Assembly: GCA_023390635.1 (NCBI GenBank)
Contig: JAEWCM010000057.1
Span: 1-21,164 of the forward strand
DNA: 21,164 bases
Origin: Bacillota bacterium
GTDB taxonomy: Bacteria; Bacillota; Desulfitobacteriia; Desulfitobacteriales; Desulfitobacteriaceae
Reading direction: 5' to 3'
A model generated the notes under the pieces. That model did no database searches, was not told the origin of the DNA, and saw only the letters and a list, made by a program, of their open reading frames with translations. Position numbers and translations under genes: made by a program. Shown piece by piece: positions 6,639 through 14,001 of the stretch; within the stretch, counting starts at the first letter, position 1; each line of letters starts with the position of its first letter.

Positions 6639-8723
6639 ATGGAAAATTTCGGATCTAATGTATTTAGTGATTCAGTGATGAAAGAAAGATTGCCCAAAAA
6701 TATTTATAAGGCATTGAAAAAAACGATCAATGAGGGTAAGCCGCTTGATGCAGAGGTTGCTGATGTAGTGGCCAATGCCATGAAGGATTGGGCGATTGAA
6801 AAAGGAGCTACTCATTTCACTCATTGGTTCCAGCCCATGACAGGTGTTACGGCAGAAAAGCATGATTCTTTTATCTCGCCAACTTCTGACGGCAAAGTGA
6901 TGATGGAGTTTTCCGGTAAGGAATTGATCAAGGGTGAACCGGATGCATCTTCCTTCCCAAGCGGCGGTTTGCGTGCTACCTTTGAAGCCAGAGGCTATAC
7001 CGCATGGGATTGCACCTCTCCTGCATTTATCCATGAAGAGGGAAATGTTACGTTGTGCATTCCTACCGCATTTTGTTCTTATACTGGTGAAGCTTTGGAC
7101 AAGAAGACCCCTTTGCTGAAGTCCATGGAAGCTCTTTCCAAGCAGGCTTTGCGTGTCCTTAAGCTTTTCGGCAATACTGCCAGTACTAAAGTGATCAGCA
7201 CTGTAGGACCGGAACAGGAGTATTTTCTGATTGATAAAAAATATTATGAACAAAGAATGGATCTGATTCTGACCGGCCGGACCCTGTTTGGTGCACCGTC
7301 ACCGAAGGGACAAGAGTTGGAAGATCATTATTTCGGTTCTATTAATGAAAGAATCTCTCTTTTCATGAAAGAATTGAATAACGAGCTGTGGAAATTGGGT
7401 GTATTATCTAAAACTGAGCACAAAGAAGTGGCACCGGCTCAGTATGAAATCGCCCCTATTTTCACCACTACCAATATTTCTACCGATCATAACCAGTTAG
7501 TAATGGATACCCTGAAAAAGGTAGCCACCCGTCACGGCCTGGTTTGCCTCCTCCATGAAAAGCCTTTTGCCGGTGTGAACGGTTCCGGTAAACATAACAA
7601 CTGGTCCATGAGCACCAATGATGGAGCTAATCTCTTAGATCCGGGAAACACACCGCATGAAAATGCTCAATTCCTGACTTTCCTCTGTGCCGTGATCAAG
7701 GCAGTGGATGAACATGCCGATTTCCTCAGATTGTCTGCAGCTAATGCAGGAAATGACCATCGTCTGGGTGCGAATGAAGCTCCTCCGGCCATTATCTCCA
7801 TTTTCTTGGGTGATCAATTATCCGATATTATCAAACAATTACAAAATGGCGGACCCAAAGAATCTAAGCAAGGTGGTCAATTGGTAATCGGGGTAAACAC
7901 CTTACCTGATCTTCCGAAGGATTCGACTGACCGAAACAGGACTTCTCCGTTTGCTTTCACCGGTAACAAATTCGAGTTCCGCATGGTGCCTTCTTCGCTC
8001 TCCATTGCCGGACCTAATACCGTTCTCAATACCATTGTGGCTGAAGCTTTATCAGAAATGGCAGATCGTCTTGAAGGGGCTGCTGATTTCCATGGGGAGC
8101 TGCAGAAACTGTTGAAAGAGATTGCAAGCAAACACTCCAGAGTGCTCTTTGACGGCAACGGCTATTCAGATGAGTGGGTTGAAGAAGCAGCAAAACGTGG
8201 CTTGCCCAATATTACTTCTACTGTAGATGCTATCAAGGTGCTTTTGGCTGAGAAGAACATTAAAATGTGCGAAAAGCATGGAGTCTATACAAAAACAGAG
8301 CTTCATTCCAGATATGAAATTTTGCTGGAACAGTACAGCAAGGTGATCAACATCGAAGCCCTCACTACCATTGATATGGCTAAACGTCAGATCCTGCCTG
8401 CCGGAATTAAATATGCCTCCAAGCTGGCTTCCTCTATGGCAGAAATAAAGGCCGTCCTCCCTGATGGTGATGTATCTGCTCAGGAGGAGACTCTGAAGGA
8501 AACCACCGCAGCGCTGGCTGGCTTTAAGAAGAAGCTTAATGCTTTGGAAGAAGCGGTAAGCGGAGCTAAGAGCGATGATGCCTATGAACTGGGAGCGTAT
8601 TACCGTGATGTGGTATTTACGGCAATGAATGAACTGAGAGCCGAAAGCGATAAGTTGGAAACCTTGGTGGATGCCTCAATTTGGCCGCTCCCCACTTATG
8701 CAGAAATGCTGTTCAGTCTTTAA
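6639..8723 (+). CDS. glnN: Glutamine synthetase type III
   Basis: Makes glutamine from glutamate, ammonia and ATP in the cytoplasm; the main ammonia-assimilating step. The 694-aa length and sequence match GSIII (GlnN), not the roughly 440-470-aa GSI. Visible features are the N-terminal GSIII segment NVFSDSVMKERLPK, THWFQPMTG with the following FISP region, the metal-ligand motif GPEQEYFLI (190-198), APAQYEIAP, the nucleotide-site segment GVNGSGKHNNWSM, NRTSPFAFTGNKFEFRM, and a C-terminal helical tail. ATG 6639 has AAAGGGG 8 nt upstream and is preferred to the in-frame ATG 6621, whose site (CAGAGG) is weaker; the latter would add MKGDLI. It is a single-gene unit between an attenuator and a terminator, pointing to transcription-level nitrogen control. 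Confidence 0.97.
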   Translation: MENFGSNVFSDSVMKERLPKNIYKALKKTINEGKPLDAEVADVVANAMKDWAIEKGATHFTHWFQPMTGVTAEKHDSFISPTSDGKVMMEFSGKELIKGEPDASSFPSGGLRATFEARGYTAWDCTSPAFIHEEGNVTLCIPTAFCSYTGEALDKKTPLLKSMEALSKQALRVLKLFGNTASTKVISTVGPEQEYFLIDKKYYEQRMDLILTGRTLFGAPSPKGQELEDHYFGSINERISLFMKELNNELWKLGVLSKTEHKEVAPAQYEIAPIFTTTNISTDHNQLVMDTLKKVATRHGLVCLLHEKPFAGVNGSGKHNNWSMSTNDGANLLDPGNTPHENAQFLTFLCAVIKAVDEHADFLRLSAANAGNDHRLGANEAPPAIISIFLGDQLSDIIKQLQNGGPKESKQGGQLVIGVNTLPDLPKDSTDRNRTSPFAFTGNKFEFRMVPSSLSIAGPNTVLNTIVAEALSEMADRLEGAADFHGELQKLLKEIASKHSRVLFDGNGYSDEWVEEAAKRGLPNITSTVDAIKVLLAEKNIKMCEKHGVYTKTELHSRYEILLEQYSKVINIEALTTIDMAKRQILPAGIKYASKLASSMAEIKAVLPDGDVSAQEETLKETTAALAGFKKKLNALEEAVSGAKSDDAYELGAYYRDVVFTAMNELRAESDKLETLVDASIWPLPTYAEMLFSL

Positions 8724-8784
8724 TCCACTGAGTAACGGTATATAGCTTAAGCATTTAAACGAATGATATAGTAAAAACAAATTA

Positions 8785-8830
8785 CGTCCTCCTTTCACCG
8801 TAAATTCTCGGTATGAAAGGAGGACGCTTT
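8785..8830 (+). terminator. Intrinsic terminator of glnN
   Basis: A perfect 13-bp stem (CGTCCTCCTTTCA 8785-8797 with TGAAAGGAGGACG 8814-8826) continues inward with CCG/CGG (8798-8800 with 8809-8811). It is followed by CTTTCGT, a weak U-tract. The 3' arm contains AAAGGAGG by chance of pairing; no start codon lies at usable distance. Confidence 0.7.
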
Positions 8831-8924
8831 CGTCGTACAAACAGTGGATTGGGAAGAGGATTTTATAGCAAGGCACCGAAACCATAGAGATAGAAACGGG
8901 AAGAAAGGCAGGAAGAATCGCCCT

Positions 8925-9485
8925 ATGTATATTATTGAAACAGCAAGGCTGGGCCTCCGGCTTTGGCAGGATAAAGATATTCCTCTTTTTATCAAGATGA
9001 ATCAAGATCCTAAAGTGATGGAGTTTTTCCCTAAGATGTTATCTCCAGAGGAAAGCATGGGAATGGTAGAGAGGATCAAAAGGCATTTTACTGAACATGG
9101 CTTTGGGCTCTGGGCTGTTGAGGCTAAAGCTGATCAAACCTTTATCGGCTTTATTGGCTTATCGGTTCCGCCTTTTGCCGTTCCTCAATATGAGACGGCT
9201 TTTCGTCCTCATGTAGAGGTGGGGTGGCGTTTAGCTTCCGAGTATTGGGGCAGGGGCTTTGCTCAGGAAGGAGCGAGGGCCTGTCTGGAATATGGTTTCA
9301 AACAGTTTGAACTAGGAGAAATCATATCTTTTACTTCAGCGCTCAATCTTCGTTCAGAAAATGTGATGAAGAAAGTTGGCATGGAGTTTGTCAAACGATT
9401 TGAACATCCCAATCTGGAGTCGGGGCACCGTCTCAGTTCTCATTTGCTTTATCTTAAAAAAAGAGATGGAGAAAATATGGACTAA
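8925..9485 (+). CDS. GNAT acetyltransferase, RimJ/RimL-like (Acetyltransf_3 type)
   Basis: A 186-aa acyltransferase of the GCN5 superfamily, likely using acetyl-CoA to acetylate a protein N-terminus or small amine. The opening IETARLGLRLWQDKD and the acetyl-CoA loop region EVGWRLASEYWGRGFAQEG are typical of the RimJ/RimL group, followed by the NLRSENVMKKVGM segment that closes the fold. ATG 8925 has AGGAAG 9 nt upstream. An in-frame GTG at 8844 would add 27 mostly charged residues without a ribosome site and is rejected. The gene follows the glnN terminator by about 100 bp and no clear promoter was found, so it may depend on read-through or a weak promoter. Its substrate cannot be told from sequence. 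Confidence 0.85.
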   Translation: MYIIETARLGLRLWQDKDIPLFIKMNQDPKVMEFFPKMLSPEESMGMVERIKRHFTEHGFGLWAVEAKADQTFIGFIGLSVPPFAVPQYETAFRPHVEVGWRLASEYWGRGFAQEGARACLEYGFKQFELGEIISFTSALNLRSENVMKKVGMEFVKRFEHPNLESGHRLSSHLLYLKKRDGENMD

Positions 9486-9487
9486 CC

Positions 9488-9526
9488 GCGCCTAGCAAGC
9501 CCGGAGAGCACGTGGGCCTAAAGCGC
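9488..9526 (+). repeat. Imperfect stem-loop downstream of the GNAT gene
   Basis: GCGC (9488-9491) can pair with GCGC (9523-9526) and GCCC (9499-9502) with GGGC (9514-9517), separated by internal mismatches. No U-tract follows. This stretch (to 9595) is otherwise empty as far as can be seen; the structure may simply act as a weak transcript end. Confidence 0.25.
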
Positions 9527-9595
9527 ATTCCGCATACATCGCAAAGTTCCAAATCGGAAAATAACTGATCAACTCTGGAGTTAAGCAGGCGGGGT

Positions 9596-9623
9596 TTGAC
9601 AAGTGATCATCTCTCTGTATAAT
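9596..9623 (+). promoter_or_regulatory. Strong sigma-A promoter of the split-barrel flavin protein gene
   Basis: Perfect TTGACA (9596-9601) and perfect TATAAT (9618-9623) are separated by 16 bp. Just upstream lie AACTCTGGAGTT (9571-9582, imperfect palindrome) and two TGATCA copies (9566-9571 and 9604-9609). The second copy lies within the promoter spacer; these could be regulator contacts but are not diagnostic. Confidence 0.75.
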
Positions 9624-9728
9624 AAAGTATTAATTTATTAGTTTAACATAAGTTTAGGATGAATGGGCAGTTTTAAAGAAAAAATGGATGGCATAGAAGG
9701 AAAGCAGGGAAGGAAAAGGAGGATGAAG

Positions 9729-10193
9729 ATGTTTAGAGAAATGCGCAAAAAAGAAAGGGAAATCAGTGAAGAGCGGGCCAGGAAGATTTTGGAGCAGGGG
9801 GATTACGGGGTTCTTTCTGTGACAGGGGCGGAAGGCTATGCTTATGGAGTACCTCTAAATTATGCTTTAGTCGGCGATGTACTCTATTTTCATTGTGCTA
9901 AAGAGGGATACAAGTTGGATAGCATCGCTGAAAATCCCCAAGTCTCTTTTTGTGTTGTAAGCAAGGCCCAAAACCTGCCGGAACAATTTAGCATGAGTTA
10001 TGAAAGTGCTATTGGCTTTGGCACCATTGATACAGTAGAGGGAGAGGAAAAGGAAGCGGCTTTATTCCATCTGATCGAAAAGTATTCCTCTGACTATCTG
10101 GAAAAAGGCCGGAACTATGTGGAGAAAAGCGGGCAGAGAACGGCTGTACTCAAATTAACCCTTGAACATATATCCGGTAAGGCCGGGCACTGA
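9729..10193 (+). CDS. NimA-like pyridoxamine 5'-phosphate oxidase-family flavoprotein
   Basis: A 154-aa member of the FMN-binding split-barrel superfamily (PNPOx-like), close to the group that includes the nitroimidazole-resistance protein NimA. Recognisable segments are the opening MFREMRKKEREIS, then ILEQGDYGVLSV, GYAYGVPLNYALVGDVLYFHCAKEGYKLDSI and NPQVSFCVV, the usual order for this family. Such proteins are thought to be flavin reductases or flavin carriers; the substrate here is unknown. AAAAGGAGG ends at 9722. ATG 9729 is at the right 6-nt distance, while ATG 9723 directly abuts the site and ATG 9663 has none, so 9729 is chosen. A strong promoter lies about 100 bp upstream. The gene converges on a minus-strand membrane protein gene with only 8 bp between. 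Confidence 0.85.
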   Translation: MFREMRKKEREISEERARKILEQGDYGVLSVTGAEGYAYGVPLNYALVGDVLYFHCAKEGYKLDSIAENPQVSFCVVSKAQNLPEQFSMSYESAIGFGTIDTVEGEEKEAALFHLIEKYSSDYLEKGRNYVEKSGQRTAVLKLTLEHISGKAGH

Positions 10194-10201
10194 AAAGATT
10201 A

Positions 10202-10747
10202 TCAACTGCCAGCCGGTTGTCTGAGATCAGATGGTTGGGATAAGGGAGACTTAACAGTTGAAGTGGGGAATAAGTTAGGATCGGCAAAAAATAGAACTGC
10301 TGCTGAAGTAACAGTACCGTAAATGAAGTGATACAAAACAGAAAGATAACTTGATTCGGCTTTACAGGATTTCACAGTAAATAGATTTATTCTATGGCCC
10401 AGATTATATAAAATACTCCAAACAAAGGTGCCAAAAACAGACCCTTTAATCAGAGAATGGTCTCTACCATATTTTTTGAAGATCTCGACCATGCATAGGC
10501 CTAAGAGAGAACCTGTCGTCATATGAAAAAGATGTCCGATTAAAAAATATCTTTTTTTCTTTAGATCCTTTGGGTTAAAAATAATCGAACCGGCGATATG
10601 CCCGAAAAGAGTCTTGGTAGTTCCTTTTTGCCAGAAAAATATGTTGATAATATCCATTGCTATGGTGCCGGTGAGTCCACCGACTACACCGAGCAGCAAG
10701 GAGTCTTTCACTTGGCCTTTAGAACTTTTAAAAATATGTTTCATCAT
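10202..10747 (-). CDS. Small multi-pass membrane protein of unknown function
   Basis: I do not recognise a named function. The 181-aa product has about four hydrophobic segments: SLLLGVVGGLTGTIAMDIIN, IGHLFHMTTGSLLGLCMVEI, GSVFGTFVWSILYNL and YHFIYGTVTSAAVLFFA. Several are glycine-rich, with intramembrane histidines (GHLFHM, LGHRI, LYHF). Overall it resembles the YagU/DUF1440-like class of small inner-membrane proteins, but this is only a resemblance. The C-terminal tail is polar and proline-rich. ATG 10747 has GGAGG (10755-10759) 7 nt upstream; an in-frame start at 10777 is rejected because it lies inside the inverted repeat and lacks a site. A perfect 9-bp inverted repeat abuts the ribosome site. 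Confidence 0.7.
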   Translation of the reverse strand: MMKHIFKSSKGQVKDSLLLGVVGGLTGTIAMDIINIFFWQKGTTKTLFGHIAGSIIFNPKDLKKKRYFLIGHLFHMTTGSLLGLCMVEIFKKYGRDHSLIKGSVFGTFVWSILYNLGHRINLFTVKSCKAESSYLSVLYHFIYGTVTSAAVLFFADPNLFPTSTVKSPLSQPSDLRQPAGS

Positions 10748-10760
10748 CTCAATTCCTCCG

Positions 10761-10784
10761 AATACTATTAGTAGCAATAGTATT
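10761..10784. promoter_or_regulatory. Perfect 9-bp inverted repeat before the membrane protein gene (candidate operator)
   Basis: AATACTATT (10761-10769) and AATAGTATT (10776-10784) are perfect inverted copies with a 6-nt spacer. The repeat lies directly upstream of the GGAGG ribosome site of the minus-strand gene. Size and symmetry suit a TetR/MarR-type dimer site. The regulator is not in the window. Confidence 0.45.
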
Positions 10785-10837
10785 AGCAGTGTATCCGCCT
10801 TTATTTAAGGTAAATATTTGTATTTAATTTTAGCAAC

Positions 10838-10877
10838 AAAAAAACGCCCATCTTTTTATTTTGATGAAGCGTTTTTT
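10838..10877 (-). terminator. Terminator of the FMN oxidoreductase gene
   Basis: On the minus strand AAAAAACGCTTCATC pairs with GATGGGCGTTTTTT through 13 or so Watson-Crick pairs plus two G-U pairs, followed by a run of seven T. It lies 28 bp after the stop codon. The A/T runs on both sides mean it could also work for plus-strand transcripts. Confidence 0.8.
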
Positions 10878-10904
10878 CTATTTTTGAGTTTTTACTTGAT
10901 CATT

Positions 10905-11852
10905 TTAGCGGGCTGTTTCTTCAAGCAGCTGGCGGAAAATCTCTTTAACCGGAAGAATCTCTTTTATTTTATCAATTTTTTCTCCGGAAAAAATTAATGC
11001 CTTATTCATATCTCCCGAACGGCAGGCATTTTCCAGAGCGGTCATGATGCAAAAGCTGTGCGAGCACTGTTTCAGACAGGCTATGCAGTCAGCTTTTTCA
11101 GAATAATTGCCTGATTCCAATTGTTCATAAAAAGTATTGCGCAATCCTTGTCCGGGAAGACCGACCGGACTTTTAACGCGCACCACATCCTGATGGGTTG
11201 ATTGAAGGTAAAGAGCCTTCATTTCATCAGAAGCGTTGGATTCCCGGCTGGCCACAAACCTGGTCCCCATTTGCACTCCGCTGGCACCAAGACCGATGAC
11301 CTCAGCAATATCTTTCCCGTCAATCACTCCGCCGGCTCCAATGACAGGAAGGCTGACGGCACTGCAGACTTCAGGAAGAATTTCCCGCATGGAACGCTCG
11401 GTGCCTAAATGTCCCCCCGCTTCTTTTCCTTCGACGACAACGGCTGCAGCCCCTAATTTTTCAGCCATTACAGCCAATTTGGCCGAGGAGACAATCGGAA
11501 CAACCGGTGTATTGTATTCTTTTCCCCAACTGAACATATCACGGGAAAAACCTGCCCCGGAAACAAATAGGTCAATTCCTTCTTCCATGGCAGCCTTGGC
11601 CAGTTGAGCAAAATTACGGACAGCAAAAAGTATATTGACCCCGATGACTCCCTTGGGACTGAGCGTTCTGGCCTGACGTATTTCTGCTTTCAGTTCTTCA
11701 ATTTCCATGCCTGTACCGGCGATTATGCCAATACCCCCTTCATTGGCAACGGCTGCTGCCAGGGGAGCGGTGGAAATCCTTACGGCCATCCCTCCCTGCA
11801 TAATCGGAATATTTGCTATATGATCGCCAATGTGCAGTGGTTTTAGTTCCAA
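10905..11852 (-). CDS. FMN-dependent oxidoreductase, nitronate monooxygenase/FabK family
   Basis: A 315-aa TIM-barrel flavoenzyme. It begins with PIMQGGMAVRIS, then ANEGGIGIIAG and GVNILFAVRN, the catalytic-His region EGKEAGGHLG (H148), the FMN-phosphate stretch LPVIGAGGVIDGKD, and QMGTRFVASRESNA. The family holds both nitronate monooxygenases and FabK enoyl-ACP reductases, which are hard to separate by eye. A four-cysteine cluster (C256, C259, C263, C268) near the C-terminus fits the wider NAD(P)H-dependent flavin oxidoreductase group better than classical FabK. The start is TTG, fixed by AAAGGAGG 7-8 nt upstream. A 22-bp inverted repeat resembling FapR boxes abuts the ribosome site and would point to lipid metabolism. 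No partner genes are adjacent. Confidence 0.88.
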   Translation of the reverse strand: MELKPLHIGDHIANIPIMQGGMAVRISTAPLAAAVANEGGIGIIAGTGMEIEELKAEIRQARTLSPKGVIGVNILFAVRNFAQLAKAAMEEGIDLFVSGAGFSRDMFSWGKEYNTPVVPIVSSAKLAVMAEKLGAAAVVVEGKEAGGHLGTERSMREILPEVCSAVSLPVIGAGGVIDGKDIAEVIGLGASGVQMGTRFVASRESNASDEMKALYLQSTHQDVVRVKSPVGLPGQGLRNTFYEQLESGNYSEKADCIACLKQCSHSFCIMTALENACRSGDMNKALIFSGEKIDKIKEILPVKEIFRQLLEETAR

Positions 11853-11867
11853 GTTTAGTCCTCCTTT

Positions 11868-11920
11868 GTGGTAAAATTAATACCAGGTACTAATTTATTA
11901 CCTGGTATTAATTTTACCAC
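11868..11920. promoter_or_regulatory. 22-bp perfect inverted repeat with two overlapping FapR-like boxes
   Basis: GTGGTAAAATTAATACCAGGTA (11868-11889, key part ATTAATACCAGGTA) is repeated exactly in inverse at 11899-11920 with a 9-nt spacer. Within it, ATTAATACCAGGTACTAAT (11876-11894) is itself an inverted repeat with 8 of 9 arm positions matching. On the minus strand this reads ATTAGTACCTGGTATTAAT, very close to the FapR box as I remember it. A weaker copy is centred 18 bp away (11894-11912). It abuts the AAAGGAGG of the FMN oxidoreductase gene. Confidence 0.5.
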
Positions 11921-12085
11921 ATTATGAAGCTCTGCAAAAGGACATGATATTGGAGAAGTTTGAAATCCCGGAGCAAATAATTTAGCGAAAGTCGGAGCAC
12001 AAAAAAAGTATTAAAGAGGATTGGAGAACAAGGTGTGGAATTATTGACTATCAGTTTTTACAGCAAAGGCAGGGGATAAAAGGCA

Positions 12086-12598
12086 ATGACCGTATTTCGG
12101 GCAGATGAGGAAGATATGGAAGGGGTAATGGACTTAATTTCCTGTTGTATTAAGGATATGACAGCTAAAGGCAATGATCAGTGGGGAGAGGACTATCCGG
12201 ATAAGAAAATAGTCGCAGCCGATATGCATGAAGGCAGTTTATATCTATGGAAAGAAAAAGATATCTGTCAAGGAATGATTGTCCTCAATGAATTTCAGAA
12301 TGAAGAATACCAAAACATTTCCTGGGCAAATAAGGAAGGAAAGATTTTAGTGGTCCATCGCCTGGCAGTTCATCCTGAATTTCAGCGGCAGGGAATTGCC
12401 GGCAAATTGATGGATTTTGCGGAAGAAATTGCTATGACCAAGAGATATGTGGCTATCCGGCTGGATACTTACAGCAATAATCCTGCTGCCATAAATTTTT
12501 ATAAAAGAAGAGGGTACGATTATACGGGAGAGATCTATTTTCTCCATCGCAGCCTGCCTTTTTATGGCTATGAGAAAATGATTGTGGAGCAGAGTTAA
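12086..12598 (+). CDS. GNAT family N-acetyltransferase
   Basis: A 170-aa GCN5-type acetyltransferase. Motif A is clear: KILVVHRLAVHPEFQRQGIAGKLM, where QRQGIAGKL is the acetyl-CoA pyrophosphate-binding loop (R/Q-x-x-G-x-A/G). The closing DTYSNNPAAINFYKRRGYDYTGEIYF is the usual end of the fold. The N-terminal half (DLISCCIKDMTAKGNDQWGEDYP) resembles many uncharacterised Firmicute GNATs with a QW motif. Substrate unknown. A GGGG stretch about a dozen bases before the ATG, plus AAAGG closer in, give only a moderate ribosome site. No clear promoter was found in the 165 bp upstream. It converges on the GH18 gene with 9 bp between stops. Confidence 0.85.
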   Translation: MTVFRADEEDMEGVMDLISCCIKDMTAKGNDQWGEDYPDKKIVAADMHEGSLYLWKEKDICQGMIVLNEFQNEEYQNISWANKEGKILVVHRLAVHPEFQRQGIAGKLMDFAEEIAMTKRYVAIRLDTYSNNPAAINFYKRRGYDYTGEIYFLHRSLPFYGYEKMIVEQS

Positions 12599-12607
12599 AC
12601 AAGGAGC

Positions 12608-13885
12608 TTACAATACCTTTCTGATATTAAACATGGAGCTTAATACCAGCCAGTTCTGCGGGAAAAAGCTATTGATGGTCCAGTAGCTTACACCGCCTAA
12701 ATTATATTTGCTGACGAGGGTAAGCTTGGCCTTTATACTGCGGGCATCTTCAAACCATACGATATGCCGGCGGCCTTCCTCATCGTTGTAGTTAAAAAAC
12801 GGAGCCTGGGACTGGCTGTCATACTGGATGGCAGCACCTTCCCTGACTGCGAGATCGATAGCGGCAGTGTTGGAGAGGGAGCGGGCAGCAGTTCCTTGCA
12901 CAAACGGGAGCGTCCAGTCATAGCCGTAGTTGGGTATGCCCATGAGAATTTTACGGTTGGGAATGACGGATACCGCATATTTGATGACCTTTTCCACTTG
13001 ATCAATCGGTGCGACGGCTTGGGGGGGACCATAAGTATATCCCCATTCATAAGTCATGAGAATGACATGGTCAACCAGAGAACCATGGACAGGGTAATCG
13101 TGCCCTTCATAGAGAATCCCTCTTTGCGTGGAGCTGATTTTGGGAGCAAGGGCAGTGCTTACGATGTAACCGAGCGCGTGGAGACGATTGACTGCTTTGC
13201 GCAGAAAACGGTTATATTCTTCCCGATCCTGGGGGTAAATATATTCGAAGTCAATATCCAGGCCATAATAGCCATTATTCAGGGCCTTGATAATATTATC
13301 AAGTAAGGTGTCCTGAAGCTGTGTACTGGAGAGGATGGTATGGGCAAGGCTGCTGTCAAAGCCCCCTCCCGTTTTGATATTGGTAATGACCAGCAGAGGG
13401 GCGACCCGTCCTTCTCTGGCCTTCTGAACCAGTGAACCGACCGCTAAGGGCCCTAGAGTACCGTCTGCTCTCACCTGATGACTAAAGGGACTGAGATAGG
13501 TGAGGTAAGGCAGGGTTTTGGAGAGTGTATTGCTGCCAATATTGGGAAAAGCATAGCCGTTGACTTCTATCGTTCCTGATTTTTCGGAGTTTAAAGGAAT
13601 GGTAATCATCTGTCCAGTATATATCCTGGCCGGGTCGGTGATCTCTCTGTTGCTCTGAAGCAGGTTGTCGACAGTAACACCATAGCTTTGGGCAATTTTG
13701 TAAAGGGATTCTCCAGCAGCTACGGTGTGACGGAGGCGGTCAGTGTCAATGACCAGAGCCTGACCGATCATCAAGCGTTCCGGATTTTTTATACTGTTAT
13801 CATCGATGATTTTTTGCATTGCGAGACCGTAGCGCTTGCTCAGGGCATAGAGGTTGTCTCCCTTTTGGACGATATGTATCAACAA
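12608..13885 (-). CDS. LysM-LysM-GH18 hydrolase, YaaH/SleL-type
   Basis: Predicted 425-aa peptidoglycan-active glycoside hydrolase related to the spore proteins YaaH and SleL (cortex-fragment N-acetylglucosaminidase). Two LysM domains lie at about residues 3-46 (HIVQKGDNLYALSKRYG) and 53-97 (HTVAAGESLYKIAQSYG). The GH18 domain follows, with the catalytic line GLDIDFEYI (D210, D212, E214) and downstream ILMTYEWGYTYGPPQAVAP, MGIPNYGYDW and GGVSYWTINSFFPQNW. There is no signal peptide, as expected for proteins delivered to the spore from the mother cell. The chosen start is TTG 13885, with AAAGGTG 8 nt upstream; ATG codons further upstream in frame (13945, 13942, 13912) have no ribosome site. 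It is the main evidence here that the organism sporulates. Confidence 0.9.
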   Translation of the reverse strand: MLIHIVQKGDNLYALSKRYGLAMQKIIDDNSIKNPERLMIGQALVIDTDRLRHTVAAGESLYKIAQSYGVTVDNLLQSNREITDPARIYTGQMITIPLNSEKSGTIEVNGYAFPNIGSNTLSKTLPYLTYLSPFSHQVRADGTLGPLAVGSLVQKAREGRVAPLLVITNIKTGGGFDSSLAHTILSSTQLQDTLLDNIIKALNNGYYGLDIDFEYIYPQDREEYNRFLRKAVNRLHALGYIVSTALAPKISSTQRGILYEGHDYPVHGSLVDHVILMTYEWGYTYGPPQAVAPIDQVEKVIKYAVSVIPNRKILMGIPNYGYDWTLPFVQGTAARSLSNTAAIDLAVREGAAIQYDSQSQAPFFNYNDEEGRRHIVWFEDARSIKAKLTLVSKYNLGGVSYWTINSFFPQNWLVLSSMFNIRKVL

Positions 13886-14001
13886 AATAATCACACCTTT
13901 TCCTGGATTCATAGGACAATGCTTATTAGAGGGTAATATCATCATTTATAATGTATGTAAAGAAAATGGCAAAATGAACATCCGGGACAGGAAGTGGAAA
14001 A

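Noticed and set aside
8814..8846. AAAGGAGG at 8817-8823 as a ribosome site for a GTG start at 8844
   Set aside because: The spacing is about 20 nt and the motif is locked in the 3' arm of the glnN terminator; the GNAT alignment starts at ATG 8925, which has its own site.
12603..12647. Direct repeat GGAGCTTA-(C)AATACC at 12603 and 12635
   Set aside because: It lies within the last codons of the GH18 gene and is short; probably coincidental.
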